In this document: positions 1 to 9,105 of the stretch, piece after piece
How the letters are laid out: the number at the start of each line of letters is the position of its first letter
Position numbering within the stretch: position 1 is the stretch's first letter
From: an uncultured Pseudomonadales bacterium
Lineage (GTDB): Bacteria; Pseudomonadota; Gammaproteobacteria; Pseudomonadales; Azotimanducaceae
DNA: 64,000 bases
Reading direction: 5' to 3'
NCBI GenBank assembly: GCA_937775265.1
Contig: CALKBV010000006.1
Coordinates: 186,001 to 250,000 of the forward strand
Position numbers and translations under genes: made by a program
The notes under the pieces: model-generated
The model's database searches: none
What the model was told of the DNA's origin: nothing
Seen by the model: only the letters and a program-made list of their open reading frames with translations

Positions 1-33
1 ATAACTGAGCTTGCCCCCCGGTTGCTCACCACG

Positions 34-1044
34 ATGGAAGCCTTTGAACAGGTGCAGCGAAATATGCACCCGTCACGCCTCGACCAGCTGGCGGAATTCA
101 TCTCCCCTTTTTCTGCTGACCTAACCCAGGCGTTTGATACCTTCCAGGCGCTCGATTTCCCGGAGCACATCGCAAAGTTCGGCCAGCATCTTACTGAAGC
201 CACGACCTATAGTCTGCGCGCATGTGATGGAATCATAAACTCAGGCGGCGACACGTTAGCGGCGATGAAGGCCATGCGCGCACAGACCCGTGCACAGGAA
301 AAACTCTACCCAACAGCCAACATCCTGACACCTATCAGCCAATACTTTTTGGAACTGCCACAACGAGATGACCAGGGGCTTCTGGAGAAGCTCAACGTAG
401 ATCGACCCGGCGAAAAGATCGGAATTCTGAATGCCGATAACGAACGGGATACCCGCGGTGGTTTCAGTTTGTACATTCCGGAGTATCTGGATAGCTCGCA
501 AACCGCACCGCTGGTCATCGCCCTGCATGGTGGAACAGGTCATGGCCGTGACTTTATGTGGTCCTGGTTACGCGAAGCCCGTACGCGCGGTTTCATGTTG
601 CTTTCCCCCACCTCACAGCAAGATACCTGGTCCCTGATGGGCGAAGAACTCGATCTACCTGTTTTGTTACGCATGGTTGAATTTGTCGCCAAAGACTTCG
701 CCCTGGATCGACAGCATATCCTGCTGACAGGAATGTCTGATGGCGGAACTTATACCTTGCTCGCAGGATTACAGGAAGAAAGCCCGTTTACACACCTGGC
801 ACCCTTTTCAGGCGTGCTGCATCCAGAGATCTCGATGAACGGCGATATCAAATACGCGAGAGACAGGAACATCTACCTGGTTCACGGTACCCATGATTGG
901 ATGTTTCCCATCGAAACCGCCTATATGGCGCAGGCTGAACTTGAAGCCGCTGGGGCGAACCTGACATTCAGACCGATAGAGGAACTGTCTCACACTTATG
1001 CAAGAACAGAGAACCCCGCAGTGCTGGACTGGTTTCTAGGCTGA
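34..1044 (+). CDS. alpha/beta hydrolase, phospholipase/carboxylesterase-like
   Basis: Serine hydrolase of the alpha/beta-hydrolase fold; substrate unknown. The oxyanion-loop segment VIALHGGTGHGRDF lies near residue 165, the nucleophile elbow is GMSDGG near residue 240, and a late His (LSHTYAR) could complete the triad. The N-terminal ~140 residues are an alpha-helical extension seen before the catalytic domain. I chose the ATG at 34; the frame is open to the window edge and a TTG at 22 is possible, so a short 5' part could be missing. There is no signal peptide, so it is probably cytoplasmic. It ends convergently with, and overlaps by 9 bp, the next hydrolase on the other strand. The esterase or lipase assignment rests on family resemblance only. 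Confidence 0.8.
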   Translation: MEAFEQVQRNMHPSRLDQLAEFISPFSADLTQAFDTFQALDFPEHIAKFGQHLTEATTYSLRACDGIINSGGDTLAAMKAMRAQTRAQEKLYPTANILTPISQYFLELPQRDDQGLLEKLNVDRPGEKIGILNADNERDTRGGFSLYIPEYLDSSQTAPLVIALHGGTGHGRDFMWSWLREARTRGFMLLSPTSQQDTWSLMGEELDLPVLLRMVEFVAKDFALDRQHILLTGMSDGGTYTLLAGLQEESPFTHLAPFSGVLHPEISMNGDIKYARDRNIYLVHGTHDWMFPIETAYMAQAELEAAGANLTFRPIEELSHTYARTENPAVLDWFLG

Positions 1045-1917
1045 CGCCAGAAACTCTCGCGTGATCATTAGGAACTCATCCAGCTGATCATGGTGTAACC
1101 AGTGCCCCGCATCATTAATCTGGACCTGTTGCGCATTCTGGAAATAAGGCAGCAGATCCTCGCGGCTCTCCTGTGCAAACCATGACTCCGATCCGCTAAC
1201 CAACAGCACCGGCTTATCTATGCGAGACCAAAGTTCCCGAGACTGCTCGCGGTTGACCCCAAACGGGTTCATCACGTGGGTGTAGTTATCAAATTTCCAA
1301 CTGTATGAGCCATCTTCATTCTGGTTACTCCCATGAATGGTCAGGTGCCGCGCCTGGTCTTCACGCAGGTGGCTGTTTGCTTCATGCATTCTTGTGTACG
1401 CATCTTCCAATGTATCGTAACGCTTGGGTTGGCGACCCGACGCCTTCCTGGTGTGGTCAATCCATTCGCGCATTCGCTCGTGAACCGGGCGCTGTTCTAG
1501 TTCAGCGGGAGGGCCACCGGTTCCTTCAATGACCACCATTTTTTTAACATTCTCTGGATAGACCCCTGCATACCTGAGCGCCACACTGCCACCCAGTGAA
1601 TGAGCGATGATGGTTACCGGCGCCAGCTCTTGTTGATGGATCAATTGCGCAAGATCGTAGACATACTCACTGTGACTATATGCCGCGCCATAAACCCAGG
1701 CAGAATCCCCGTGGCCCCTAAAATCCGGTGCAATAATGTGGTATTCATCCCTGAGAGCCTGAGCGACCCAATCCCAGTTATGGCAGTGATCCCGATTTCC
1801 ATGGACCAGCAGCATTGGCGGAGCGCCAGCATTTCCCCAATCCAGGTAGTGCAATCTCATGCGCTGTGAAAAGTAAGTATGAGACGTCGGGCTAGCTTTG
1901 GCGCTCTCTGGATCCAT
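1036..1917 (-). CDS. alpha/beta hydrolase
   Basis: Cytoplasmic alpha/beta-hydrolase of usual length (about 293 residues). The sequence shows the HG oxyanion motif (LLVHGNRDHCHNWDW), the nucleophile elbow AHSLGGSVAL, an acidic residue in the VLLVSGSESW region, and the catalytic His in DAGHWLHHDQ near the C-terminus. I chose the ATG at 1917 because AAGGAAA sits 6-7 nt before it; an upstream in-frame ATG at 1935 would place that Shine-Dalgarno inside the gene. It is transcribed toward gene 1 and away from a 350-bp non-coding stretch. Such enzymes act on esters, epoxides or C-C bonds; nothing here fixes the substrate. Confidence 0.85.
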   Translation of the reverse strand: MDPESAKASPTSHTYFSQRMRLHYLDWGNAGAPPMLLVHGNRDHCHNWDWVAQALRDEYHIIAPDFRGHGDSAWVYGAAYSHSEYVYDLAQLIHQQELAPVTIIAHSLGGSVALRYAGVYPENVKKMVVIEGTGGPPAELEQRPVHERMREWIDHTRKASGRQPKRYDTLEDAYTRMHEANSHLREDQARHLTIHGSNQNEDGSYSWKFDNYTHVMNPFGVNREQSRELWSRIDKPVLLVSGSESWFAQESREDLLPYFQNAQQVQINDAGHWLHHDQLDEFLMITREFLASA

Positions 1918-2265
1918 AGGGTGTTTCCTTTGCATTGTTCACTAAATCTGTGGGGCGCGGAGTATAGCACCGTGTCGCTTTTAGGTTGCTACCATCGCGG
2001 TGAGATCAGGAACCCGGTGATTTACAAAAAACAGAATGTCTGTGACAACACGACAGGTAGTCAATCTATTCCGGAAGTGATCGCCGGTAACAAAGGCGAA
2101 TGGGTTATTCCTAATTGGCAGGGGCTTATTTCTAACTGGTAAACACTGGTCTCGCTGATCATCTCAGCCGAACTGTCGGAAAACCTTTGCGTGCCATTGG
2201 GGTCACGCTAAATTCAGCCTATTCACGATCCTCGACCTGCCGATCCAGAACAGCTCAGCGTTACA
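1918..2265. other. intergenic region, nothing recognised
   Basis: About 350 bp between two minus-strand genes. Plus-strand reading frames across it have no recognisable protein features. I see no RNA gene or clear hairpin. It presumably holds the promoter of the downstream alpha/beta hydrolase and the end of the acyl-CoA dehydrogenase transcript region. Confidence 0.4.
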
Positions 2266-3465
2266 CTAATCCGGCAGTCCAAGTACCCTCTTGGCGATAA
2301 TGTTTAACTGTACTTCGGAAGTACCACCTTCAATCGAGTTAGCTTTGGTTCGCAGCCACGCGCGAGTTTGGGTTAATTCGTCCACTTCAAAGCCTTCACC
2401 TTCCCAGCCGAGCATCTGCGAACCCATCGCTGTTAACATTAGCTCATAACGTTTCTTGTTTTGCTCTGTACCGTACAACTTGAACATCGACGACACATAG
2501 CTGGGCGCCTTTGTGGACTGGCTCTCTTCAACGTTACGATTCACCGTCAGGCCAAATGCACGATCATCCATCGCGTGGGAAATAACGTCATTGCGTAAAC
2601 TGGGATCAGCAAGCCTTCCCGCGTTGATACCAATATACTGTTTCGCAACCTGGGCAACAGAAAGACTCTTCTGACCACCCCCACTACCACCACCTATCAT
2701 AGTTCTTTCGTATTGAAGAAGCCGTTTCGCCACAGTCCAACCATCGTTGACCTGACCTATGACGTTTTTACGCGATGCTCGCGCGTCCTCAAAAAAAGTC
2801 TCACAAAAGGGCGAAAGCCCACTGATCAGCTTGATAGGTTTCACCGTGACACCAGGCTGGTCCATCGTAAACAGGACGAAGGTAATGCCATTGTGTTTGG
2901 GCGCACTGGTGTCCGTACGGACCAGGCAGAATATCCAATCGGCATTATCCGCACCGGAGGTCCATACCTTCTGTCCATTAATTACATACTCATCACCGTC
3001 GACTACCGCGCGACTTTGAAGGCTCGCCAGGTCGGAACCGGAATTTGGCTCACTATAGCCCTGACACCACCAGATTGAACCGTCTGCAATGCTCGGCAGG
3101 TGCTCTGCTTTCTGCTCATCGGTTCCGTATTCCAGTAACGCAGGACCGATCATTGAAAGACCCATGCCCACCAGGGCTGGACGGGCGTTAATGCGCGACA
3201 TTTCCTGCCGCAAAACCTGATTTTCTTCGGCAGACAGGCCTGCCCCCCCGTATTCAGTAGGCCAGATTGGGGCAGTGAAACCGCGCGCTGCACACCGGTC
3301 CATCCAGATTTTTGTTTCAGGATTCCGGTACTTGATTCGGGTACCGCCACCAGGCATTTCATTGGCTGGCATTGGTGTCCGTATGGACTCCGGGCAGTTC
3401 TCTTCGAGCCAGCTTCGGGTCTCTTCTCTAAATTTTTCTAACAACATTTTTAACCTATCATCCAA
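2266..3465 (-). CDS. acyl-CoA dehydrogenase
   Basis: FAD-dependent acyl-CoA dehydrogenase (399 residues, usual length) that introduces the alpha,beta double bond into acyl-CoA thioesters; electrons normally go to ETF. Seen: the helical N-domain with IWPTEYGGAGLS near residue 67, the FAD/substrate beta-domain motif YSEPNSGSDLASL near 137, VINGQKVWTSGADNADW, and the C-terminal EGGTSEVQLNIIAKRVLGLP. The sequence resembles the FadE-type enzymes of actinobacterial and gammaproteobacterial sterol or branched-chain catabolism more than short-chain enzymes, but chain specificity cannot be read from sequence. It lies just downstream of the metallophosphoesterase with a 21-bp gap and may share its transcript. 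Confidence 0.95.
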   Translation of the reverse strand: MDDRLKMLLEKFREETRSWLEENCPESIRTPMPANEMPGGGTRIKYRNPETKIWMDRCAARGFTAPIWPTEYGGAGLSAEENQVLRQEMSRINARPALVGMGLSMIGPALLEYGTDEQKAEHLPSIADGSIWWCQGYSEPNSGSDLASLQSRAVVDGDEYVINGQKVWTSGADNADWIFCLVRTDTSAPKHNGITFVLFTMDQPGVTVKPIKLISGLSPFCETFFEDARASRKNVIGQVNDGWTVAKRLLQYERTMIGGGSGGGQKSLSVAQVAKQYIGINAGRLADPSLRNDVISHAMDDRAFGLTVNRNVEESQSTKAPSYVSSMFKLYGTEQNKKRYELMLTAMGSQMLGWEGEGFEVDELTQTRAWLRTKANSIEGGTSEVQLNIIAKRVLGLPD

Positions 3466-3486
3466 ATTTTCAATTTTAACATTGCC

Positions 3487-4593
3487 TTATCGATTCGTTA
3501 TTGCTCCGATTTCAAACAAGGTGATCTCTGATCTTGTTCCAACCCTCATTACGGGCCCCCAGGTACCTGTACCCTGGGACACATACAATCTTGACCTGCC
3601 GAACTGATACATTCCGGCAACACGATCAAAAACACGATTTACAACCAAATTAAATGGAAATATCTGACCATTGTGAGTGTGACCGCTGATCATCAGGTCA
3701 ACGCCTGAAGCTTCAGCAGCTTCAAGTCCCTGAGGACGATGGTACAGTAAAATACCGAAAACCTGTCTATCAACTTCCATTTTGACGAGCTCTTGTTCAA
3801 CCTGGCGCGCGTCATCATGATCATCAATACCCAAAACCTGAACATCCTCTCGATGATGGATGGCATTGGTACGAAGTACGTTTACGCCCAGCGCGCGCAT
3901 CGTCGCCAGGATCTTATCCAGGTCCTCGTATCGCTCATGGTTACCAATGGTAAAATAAATTGGGCACTCCAGAGTACGAAGCACCGCTAACTCTTCTTCA
4001 GCTACTCCGCTAGCATCAATAAAATCGCCCGTAATGCAGAGAAACTCGGGCTGCAATGCCTGCACCTTGCGGATCACTTGCTCAAGAAACGCTTTACTGC
4101 GCGAACCAATGTGTACGTCAGTAATCTGCACAAACCGCAAAGGACCTGTTAAGAGACTCGAATCAAAAGTGACTTTCTTAACCACAGTAATAAGCGCAAC
4201 CAGCATACCTACCAAAGAAATGGTCATGGATATTCCGAGTACTATCACCGCCGCAGACCAAACATCGACCAGGCCCAGTAGTACCGCGAACTCGAAAACC
4301 AGCAGAGTCATCAACAAAATCGGACTCAAGCCAAGTAAAAAGTCCGTGACATGCCGCAAGCCCCTGGCGAGCGGCCGCTTGACGTCTCGCAGCAACCACC
4401 GACTGACTACCTGGCTTGATGCGATCGGAATAAGCAGCAAGGCAGTCACCAGCGGGCTTAGGTCAAGCCAATCACACAACCGAAACACCGGATAAACAAA
4501 CAGGGGGATATGCACAGCCAGGAAAATCACAATCAGGGCGCGCAGTCCCGACGGTCTTCTCTGGAAGTTGTTTGTTGTATCAGCAGAACTCAT
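3487..4593 (-). CDS. membrane-anchored metallophosphoesterase (YaeI-like)
   Basis: Calcineurin-like metallophosphoesterase, 368 residues. The N-terminal ~140 residues contain about four hydrophobic helices; the catalytic domain follows with the metal ligands in order: ITDVHIG (DxH), CITGDFIDASG (GD), FTIGNHERY (GNHE) and ISGHTHNGQIFP (GHTH). This layout matches the YaeI/YkuE group, which hydrolyses phosphodiester or lipid pyrophosphate bonds at the membrane (family knowledge). The start ATG overlaps the stop of the upstream antiporter by 4 bp, so the two are translationally coupled. The substrate is not predictable from sequence. Confidence 0.92.
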   Translation of the reverse strand: MSSADTTNNFQRRPSGLRALIVIFLAVHIPLFVYPVFRLCDWLDLSPLVTALLLIPIASSQVVSRWLLRDVKRPLARGLRHVTDFLLGLSPILLMTLLVFEFAVLLGLVDVWSAAVIVLGISMTISLVGMLVALITVVKKVTFDSSLLTGPLRFVQITDVHIGSRSKAFLEQVIRKVQALQPEFLCITGDFIDASGVAEEELAVLRTLECPIYFTIGNHERYEDLDKILATMRALGVNVLRTNAIHHREDVQVLGIDDHDDARQVEQELVKMEVDRQVFGILLYHRPQGLEAAEASGVDLMISGHTHNGQIFPFNLVVNRVFDRVAGMYQFGRSRLYVSQGTGTWGPVMRVGTRSEITLFEIGAITNR

Positions 4594-6404
4594 TCGACCT
4601 CGCTGTCATCAACCAGACTGATGACTTTCCAACCCGCATCGGGCCGCCAGTCGTCAGCGTCTGTTACCAGACGTAGCCGATCAGACGTATCTATCGCAAA
4701 CAGGATCACTGCCTTATCGGCATATTTTTCCAAATACTGTTCCAACCCAAATTCCACCGTTAACCCTGTTTCCTTGGTCACCCAATTGTCACGAAGGTGT
4801 CCTAACACCTGATTATGCGTCACGTCCTCTCCAAACAGATGTTTACCCCGCAGGCGCTTGCCGATTCGGTGCTTACCATTTTGTTTACCTTCCGCAGAAG
4901 TCGGCAGTTCATAGAGATGCTCAGACCCAAACTCTCGCCTGTAATGCATTGCGGTCAGCACATCAAAGTTGGCGCGACCGGACAGACTGATCAAGTTTCC
5001 AATACCTGACAAGTCAAGGTATCGATCCGCGTGGTCTGAGATGGGGTTTCCAAAATAAGTTTCGATTCCGTCCATACGAGCCTGGCTGATGTGATCCCAA
5101 TCGCTATCAGCGATAACCACCCTCACTTCGTTTAATGCCAGCGTTTGGGCAATCATTCTGCCAACCCTTCCGCCGCCAATAATCAGATATCCCGAAGGTG
5201 CCGGATCACGAACACCAAGAAAACCTGCCAGCGGTTTTGCCGTCAGGCTTTGCAGCACAACAGTGCTGATGATCACCAAAAAGGCAAGCGGTACTAACAG
5301 GTTCGCGCCAGGCGCACCTTCCTGCTCTAATCTCAGGGCAAAAATCGCCGCAACCGCAGCACATACGATTCCCCGCGGCCCTATCCAGGCGATAATTGTT
5401 TTCTCACTAAGACTTAAATCACTGCCGATTGACGAAACAAATACCGAAATAGGTCTAGCGATCAAAATGATGCCCGCTACCACGAGCATCGAGGCCCAAC
5501 CTACAGCAACAAAGCCGGCAAGATCTATTCGCGCGGCCAGGACAATAAACAAACCGCTGATAAGGAGCAGTGACAGGCTCTCTTTAAAGTCCAGTATGTC
5601 GTCGACATCAACACCACGTTGGTTCGCAACGATCATGCCAAATATCGTGACGGCAAGCAGCCCGGACTCATGCAGCATTGTTTCGGACAGAGCAAAGGCA
5701 ACGAACACCATCAACAAAGTAAAAGGGCTGCGCAGATATTCAGGCAACCAATGCTTTCGCAGGATATGGGACAAGCCGAAGCCAAAGATGATGCCTACTC
5801 CAGCGCCGATACCAACAACCTTCAGAAACAGCGCCAGGATATCTATAAAGACGTCAGAGCTCTGGGAAGCAATATAAAAGTCAAATGCGAGTACGGCCAA
5901 CAAAGCCCCAATGGGGTCTATGATAATTCCCTCCCATCGCAGGATATCGGCAACCCGCTTCACAGGCCGCACAGTGCGTAGCATCGGGACAATAACCGTC
6001 GGCCCGGTCACCACGACCATAGCGCCAAAAAGAAATGCCATGTCATAGTCGAAGCCAATCGCCAGGTGTGCAATCACGCTGGTAATCACCCAGGTTATCA
6101 GCGCACCAATAGTTACCAGGTTCCTAACCGTGGAGCCAATTTCCTTCAACTCTGACAGCTTTAGCGTAAGTGCGCCTTCAAAAAGAATAACGGCAACGGA
6201 CAAGGAAATAATCGGAAACAGCAGATCACCGAACAAAGCATCCGGGTCCAGCAACCCGGCCACAGGACCGACCAGAATGCCAAAAACCAACAGGAACAAA
6301 ATGGCTGGCAACCTGACTCGCCAGGCTGCCCATTGAGCCACTGCCGCGAGTAAACCGATCCCGGCAAGGGCAAGTAAAGGAGAAATAACAGAGCTTTCAA
6401 TCAC
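4590..6404 (-). CDS. CPA1-type cation:proton antiporter with TrkA-N (RCK) domain
   Basis: Integral inner-membrane monovalent cation/H+ antiporter of 604 residues. The first ~385 residues form about 12 hydrophobic helices with antiporter signatures such as VVTGPTVIVPMLR and WIGPRGIVCAAVAAI. A cytoplasmic nucleotide-binding TrkA-N/RCK domain begins near residue 400 (YLIIGGGRVGRMIAQ), followed by a poorly conserved tail. The RCK domain suggests nucleotide-gated transport, as in NhaP2/KefC-like proteins (family knowledge). Ion specificity (Na+, K+ or Li+) is not readable. It is first of a two-gene unit with the overlapping phosphoesterase and lies 8 bp downstream of an acyl-CoA dehydrogenase. Confidence 0.92.
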   Translation of the reverse strand: MIESSVISPLLALAGIGLLAAVAQWAAWRVRLPAILFLLVFGILVGPVAGLLDPDALFGDLLFPIISLSVAVILFEGALTLKLSELKEIGSTVRNLVTIGALITWVITSVIAHLAIGFDYDMAFLFGAMVVVTGPTVIVPMLRTVRPVKRVADILRWEGIIIDPIGALLAVLAFDFYIASQSSDVFIDILALFLKVVGIGAGVGIIFGFGLSHILRKHWLPEYLRSPFTLLMVFVAFALSETMLHESGLLAVTIFGMIVANQRGVDVDDILDFKESLSLLLISGLFIVLAARIDLAGFVAVGWASMLVVAGIILIARPISVFVSSIGSDLSLSEKTIIAWIGPRGIVCAAVAAIFALRLEQEGAPGANLLVPLAFLVIISTVVLQSLTAKPLAGFLGVRDPAPSGYLIIGGGRVGRMIAQTLALNEVRVVIADSDWDHISQARMDGIETYFGNPISDHADRYLDLSGIGNLISLSGRANFDVLTAMHYRREFGSEHLYELPTSAEGKQNGKHRIGKRLRGKHLFGEDVTHNQVLGHLRDNWVTKETGLTVEFGLEQYLEKYADKAVILFAIDTSDRLRLVTDADDWRPDAGWKVISLVDDSEVE

Positions 6405-6412
6405 AACAAAAA

Positions 6413-7579
6413 CTACCTTAGTGAACTTCCGAGAATATCCCGGGCGATGATGTGGCGTTGCACTTCTGATGGTCCCTCACCAATCCGGCGGATTCTCATC
6501 TCTCGATACCAACGTTCAAATGGAAAGTCCTTCGTTACACCATAGCCTCCATGGATCTGCATCGACCTGTCCACGACTCTCGATGCACCTTCTGTAGAAA
6601 CCAGTTTCGCCATCGCAGCCTGTTTCCTGAACGGCTCACCCCTGTCTGCAAGATCTGCAGCCTCAAGCGTCGCCCATTTGGCCTGCTGGATATCTATTTC
6701 ATTATCGACCAGCATCCACTGGATCGACTGACGGGAGGATAAAGGCGCACCAAACGTCTCGCGAATTTTTGAGTATTCCAATGCCATTTCGTGCGCTTTA
6801 ATAGCGACGCCAATGCACCCGGCACTATAAGGGATACGTTGCCTGGACAAACGGTCATTTGCGATGGCAAAACCTTTGTTAACCTCACCCAGCACATTCG
6901 CATGCGGCACCCGCATGTCTTCGAATTGCAACTCGGTCGCATAATGTGCGGACCGCAGCGTGTGCACAATACGCCGGACATGAAACCCAGGAGTATCTGT
7001 GTCCACAATGAAACAAGTAACCCCTCCCCGCCCCTTGTCCGGCGATGTTCTCGCAAAAACCAAACCAAAGTCAGCACGGTCGGCACCTGAAATAAATATT
7101 TTTGACCCATTGATAACCCAGTCATCGCCGTCCCGGACAGCGCGAGTCTGAATCGCGCGTGCCGGATCGGACCCGCCGGATGGCTCGGTCAATCCGAAGA
7201 ACCCTCGCTTCTCGCCACGCAGGGTCGGATAAAGGTAGTTTTCTTTCTGGGCGTCACTGGATTCAAACAACTGTGCAAGACCAGCACCACCAAAAACCCC
7301 ATAGCAAGGAGCATACAAGCCAGCACGGTGCTGGGATATTTCCATCGAAATCAAGGCCTGGGTCACCATGTCGAGATCAGGCCCACCATATTCCTTCGGA
7401 ATTCCTAATCCAAAGAGCCCCATATCCTGCACTATCGCCTTTAGCCGACTCGAATCTTCTTCCGGTAGCTGGTCCGTATCGGGGTCAAGGTTAATTTCTA
7501 GGGGCACTATTTCTTCGCGCACAAACCGGCGAACCATCCGCACGACCATGTCCTGTTCCTGGGTGAGTTGCAGTTGCAA
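6413..7579 (-). CDS. acyl-CoA dehydrogenase (TTG start)
   Basis: Second acyl-CoA dehydrogenase, about 388 residues. Seen: GIPKEYGGPDLDMV in the N-domain, FGLTEPSGGSDPARAI and VINGSKIFISGADRADF in the beta-domain, and RRIGEGPSEVQRHIIARDIL at the C-terminus. I place the start at a TTG (7577-7579): it sits 2 nt after the stop codon of the small upstream gene, with AAGAAGGGAG as Shine-Dalgarno, and translation starts directly at LQLQLTQEQ, where the family normally begins. The same frame is open 63 codons further upstream, but that stretch is the coding region of the upstream gene in another frame. Substrate unknown; probably beta-oxidation-like. Confidence 0.93.
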   Translation of the reverse strand: MQLQLTQEQDMVVRMVRRFVREEIVPLEINLDPDTDQLPEEDSSRLKAIVQDMGLFGLGIPKEYGGPDLDMVTQALISMEISQHRAGLYAPCYGVFGGAGLAQLFESSDAQKENYLYPTLRGEKRGFFGLTEPSGGSDPARAIQTRAVRDGDDWVINGSKIFISGADRADFGLVFARTSPDKGRGGVTCFIVDTDTPGFHVRRIVHTLRSAHYATELQFEDMRVPHANVLGEVNKGFAIANDRLSRQRIPYSAGCIGVAIKAHEMALEYSKIRETFGAPLSSRQSIQWMLVDNEIDIQQAKWATLEAADLADRGEPFRKQAAMAKLVSTEGASRVVDRSMQIHGGYGVTKDFPFERWYREMRIRRIGEGPSEVQRHIIARDILGSSLR

Positions 7580-7581
7580 CG

Positions 7582-7947
7582 TTAGCTCCCTTCTTTGGTG
7601 TTTATTGGCATTTTTGTCACCGCTGTTATGGACAATCGTCCCAATCCAGCGGTTTCCTGCGCTGTGTTTTCTGTTGGATAGGACCCATGATCCGAAAAAT
7701 GAACCATTAGCAACTCTCGACAGCGTGTCCGGTAAGCCATATTTACCTCTAACCTGAAAAACGGCCACCTGCCCAGCCAGTTAGTCAACTCTCCTTTCAA
7801 GCCAAACAAGCTTCGCCCCCCGGCAAACCCAATATAAACAACCTCATGATTCTCGTTCGCAAGTTGAAACACGCCTAATTGACCAGGCAGTCTGGCTACT
7901 AACTCAGGATCCAGCGTCAACCAGGGTTTTTCGAGTCGAACGCTCAT
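7582..7947 (-). CDS. small conserved-looking hypothetical protein
   Basis: 121-residue protein, no signal peptide or membrane segment. The sequence contains VFQLANENHEVVYIGFAGG, then SLFGLKGEL and YRTRCRELLMVHFSDHG. The beta-hairpin pattern ending in VVYIG vaguely recalls the N-terminal strand of GIY-YIG or PIN-like small nucleases, but no catalytic set is visible, so I make no functional claim. It is followed after 2 bp by the acyl-CoA dehydrogenase, whose Shine-Dalgarno is embedded in its last codons, so the two genes form an operon and the protein may be an accessory of the dehydrogenase. Confidence 0.7.
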   Translation of the reverse strand: MSVRLEKPWLTLDPELVARLPGQLGVFQLANENHEVVYIGFAGGRSLFGLKGELTNWLGRWPFFRLEVNMAYRTRCRELLMVHFSDHGSYPTENTAQETAGLGRLSITAVTKMPINTKEGS

Positions 7948-8790
7948 TTTTCATCACCTAAGTGTCGTAGAGACAGGGACGTTAACAGAGCAGTAATTAG
8001 ATTGAAAACGCAATTCCAGTCAGTTTCCATAGGGGTTATTCCCCTTTACAACGCACGCCAGACACACGACTAGGGTAGTCCTAATTAGAGAGTTCTGTGG
8101 GTCAATGAGAATAGGTGCTGTGGGGGATCTACCATTGGTGTGCCCTACTGTCGTGCAAGTATTTTTGAGGACCATGCGTGGCCCTTTAGGTCTTGCCTGT
8201 CCTCAAACATGCAGAGGGCTGGGGTGAACGGTGGTTGGTCTGAAAGGCCAGGGTTCTCAAACTGACCCGGACAGACCTTGTAGGGATAATACCAGTTCGT
8301 CTTGGACGACCAGCTAGCCCTCAGGATCTTTTGAATCTCAGGTCTTATAAAACTTTATTCGGCACCAGCACCGATTGTGAACCTTCAAAAATTCGATTAA
8401 CACGTTTTAGTAGGGCTCTGTAAGGTTTTGTCCTTAGCAGCGTCTGCGGCGTCGAGACTATCACGCATAATTTTTTAGGACTCTTGGGACGTTTGCCTTC
8501 TCTATTTCGATTCGCCGTCCTGCTTTTTTCATTCCATGGCCAGAGATTTCGAAGTGTCCTACCCCGTCGAAGAAGCGAAAACGTCTACGAAGTTCAACAA
8601 CTCATGAGACGTGGCAGAAAGTGGATTGCTCGCTTTAAAGGGCTATATCGGTGCCCAGAATCAAAAAACGCGTTTTGTAGTTTATCCGCGAGGCAAGGGC
8701 CGCTACTGGTCCGAAGTTGACTACCGAGTGCGTCGGCCAACGCGCCCGGAGGTAACCCGAAAAGCTTGGGAACGGTTTGTTCTCTCTCGC
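7948..8790. other. long poorly coding stretch
   Basis: About 840 bp without a convincing gene. Plus-strand frames between 8484 and 9066 are open but give arginine-rich, low-plausibility proteins and run antisense over the DUF427 gene. One 5-bp stem around AGGGGTTATTCCCCT (about 8030-8044) is visible. The stretch upstream of the minus-strand pair must hold their promoter. The lack of genes, unlike the rest of the window, suggests decayed sequence. Confidence 0.4.
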
Positions 8791-9075
8791 TTACCCGTCA
8801 ATTACTTTTATGCCACCCCAAAATGCTACCTTACCGGCTATCTGCTGGGCTTTTTCCTTGGGGGCCGAGTAACACCAGGCTGCGCCCGAGTTTCTATCAC
8901 CTTTTACGGTCACATCGTAATAGGTTGCTACGCCTTTCCATGGGCAACTCGTCGATCTGCCGTTCGCTGTAAAGTATTTATCCACGAGCCCTTCGCGAGG
9001 AAAATAGTGATTTCCCTCCAGCACAATGGTCTCATGACTTTTAGCGACCACCTCTCCATTCCATAACGCTTTCAT
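8791..9075 (-). CDS. DUF427 family protein
   Basis: 94-residue protein matching the DUF427 family over its full length: it opens with MKALWNGEVVAKS, then VLEGNHYFPREGLV, the conserved TSCPWKGVATYYDVTV centre, and ends with KVAFWGGIKV. DUF427 proteins are small beta-rich cytoplasmic proteins of unknown function, often found near photolyases, lipocalins and stress genes in proteobacteria. Here the neighbours (GNAT, SDR, cryptochrome/photolyase) fit that pattern. There is a 30-bp gap to the GNAT gene on the same strand. Confidence 0.9.
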   Translation of the reverse strand: MKALWNGEVVAKSHETIVLEGNHYFPREGLVDKYFTANGRSTSCPWKGVATYYDVTVKGDRNSGAAWCYSAPKEKAQQIAGKVAFWGGIKVIDG

Positions 9076-9105
9076 GTGATTCCTTCCCCTCTTGGTCTCA
9101 ATGTC

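Noticed and set aside
1879-2142. Plus-strand 87-codon ORF after the second hydrolase
   Set aside because: Overlaps the hydrolase start antisense, has no protein-like features.
8030-8044. Hairpin AGGGGTTATTCCCCT as a terminator
   Set aside because: Only a 5-bp stem and no T-run on either strand.
8484-9066. Plus-strand ORFs over and before the DUF427 gene
   Set aside because: Products are Arg-rich without domain features, and the second half is antisense to a convincing DUF427 gene. A segment VQQLMRR faintly recalls DUF2805 but is too short to support a call.
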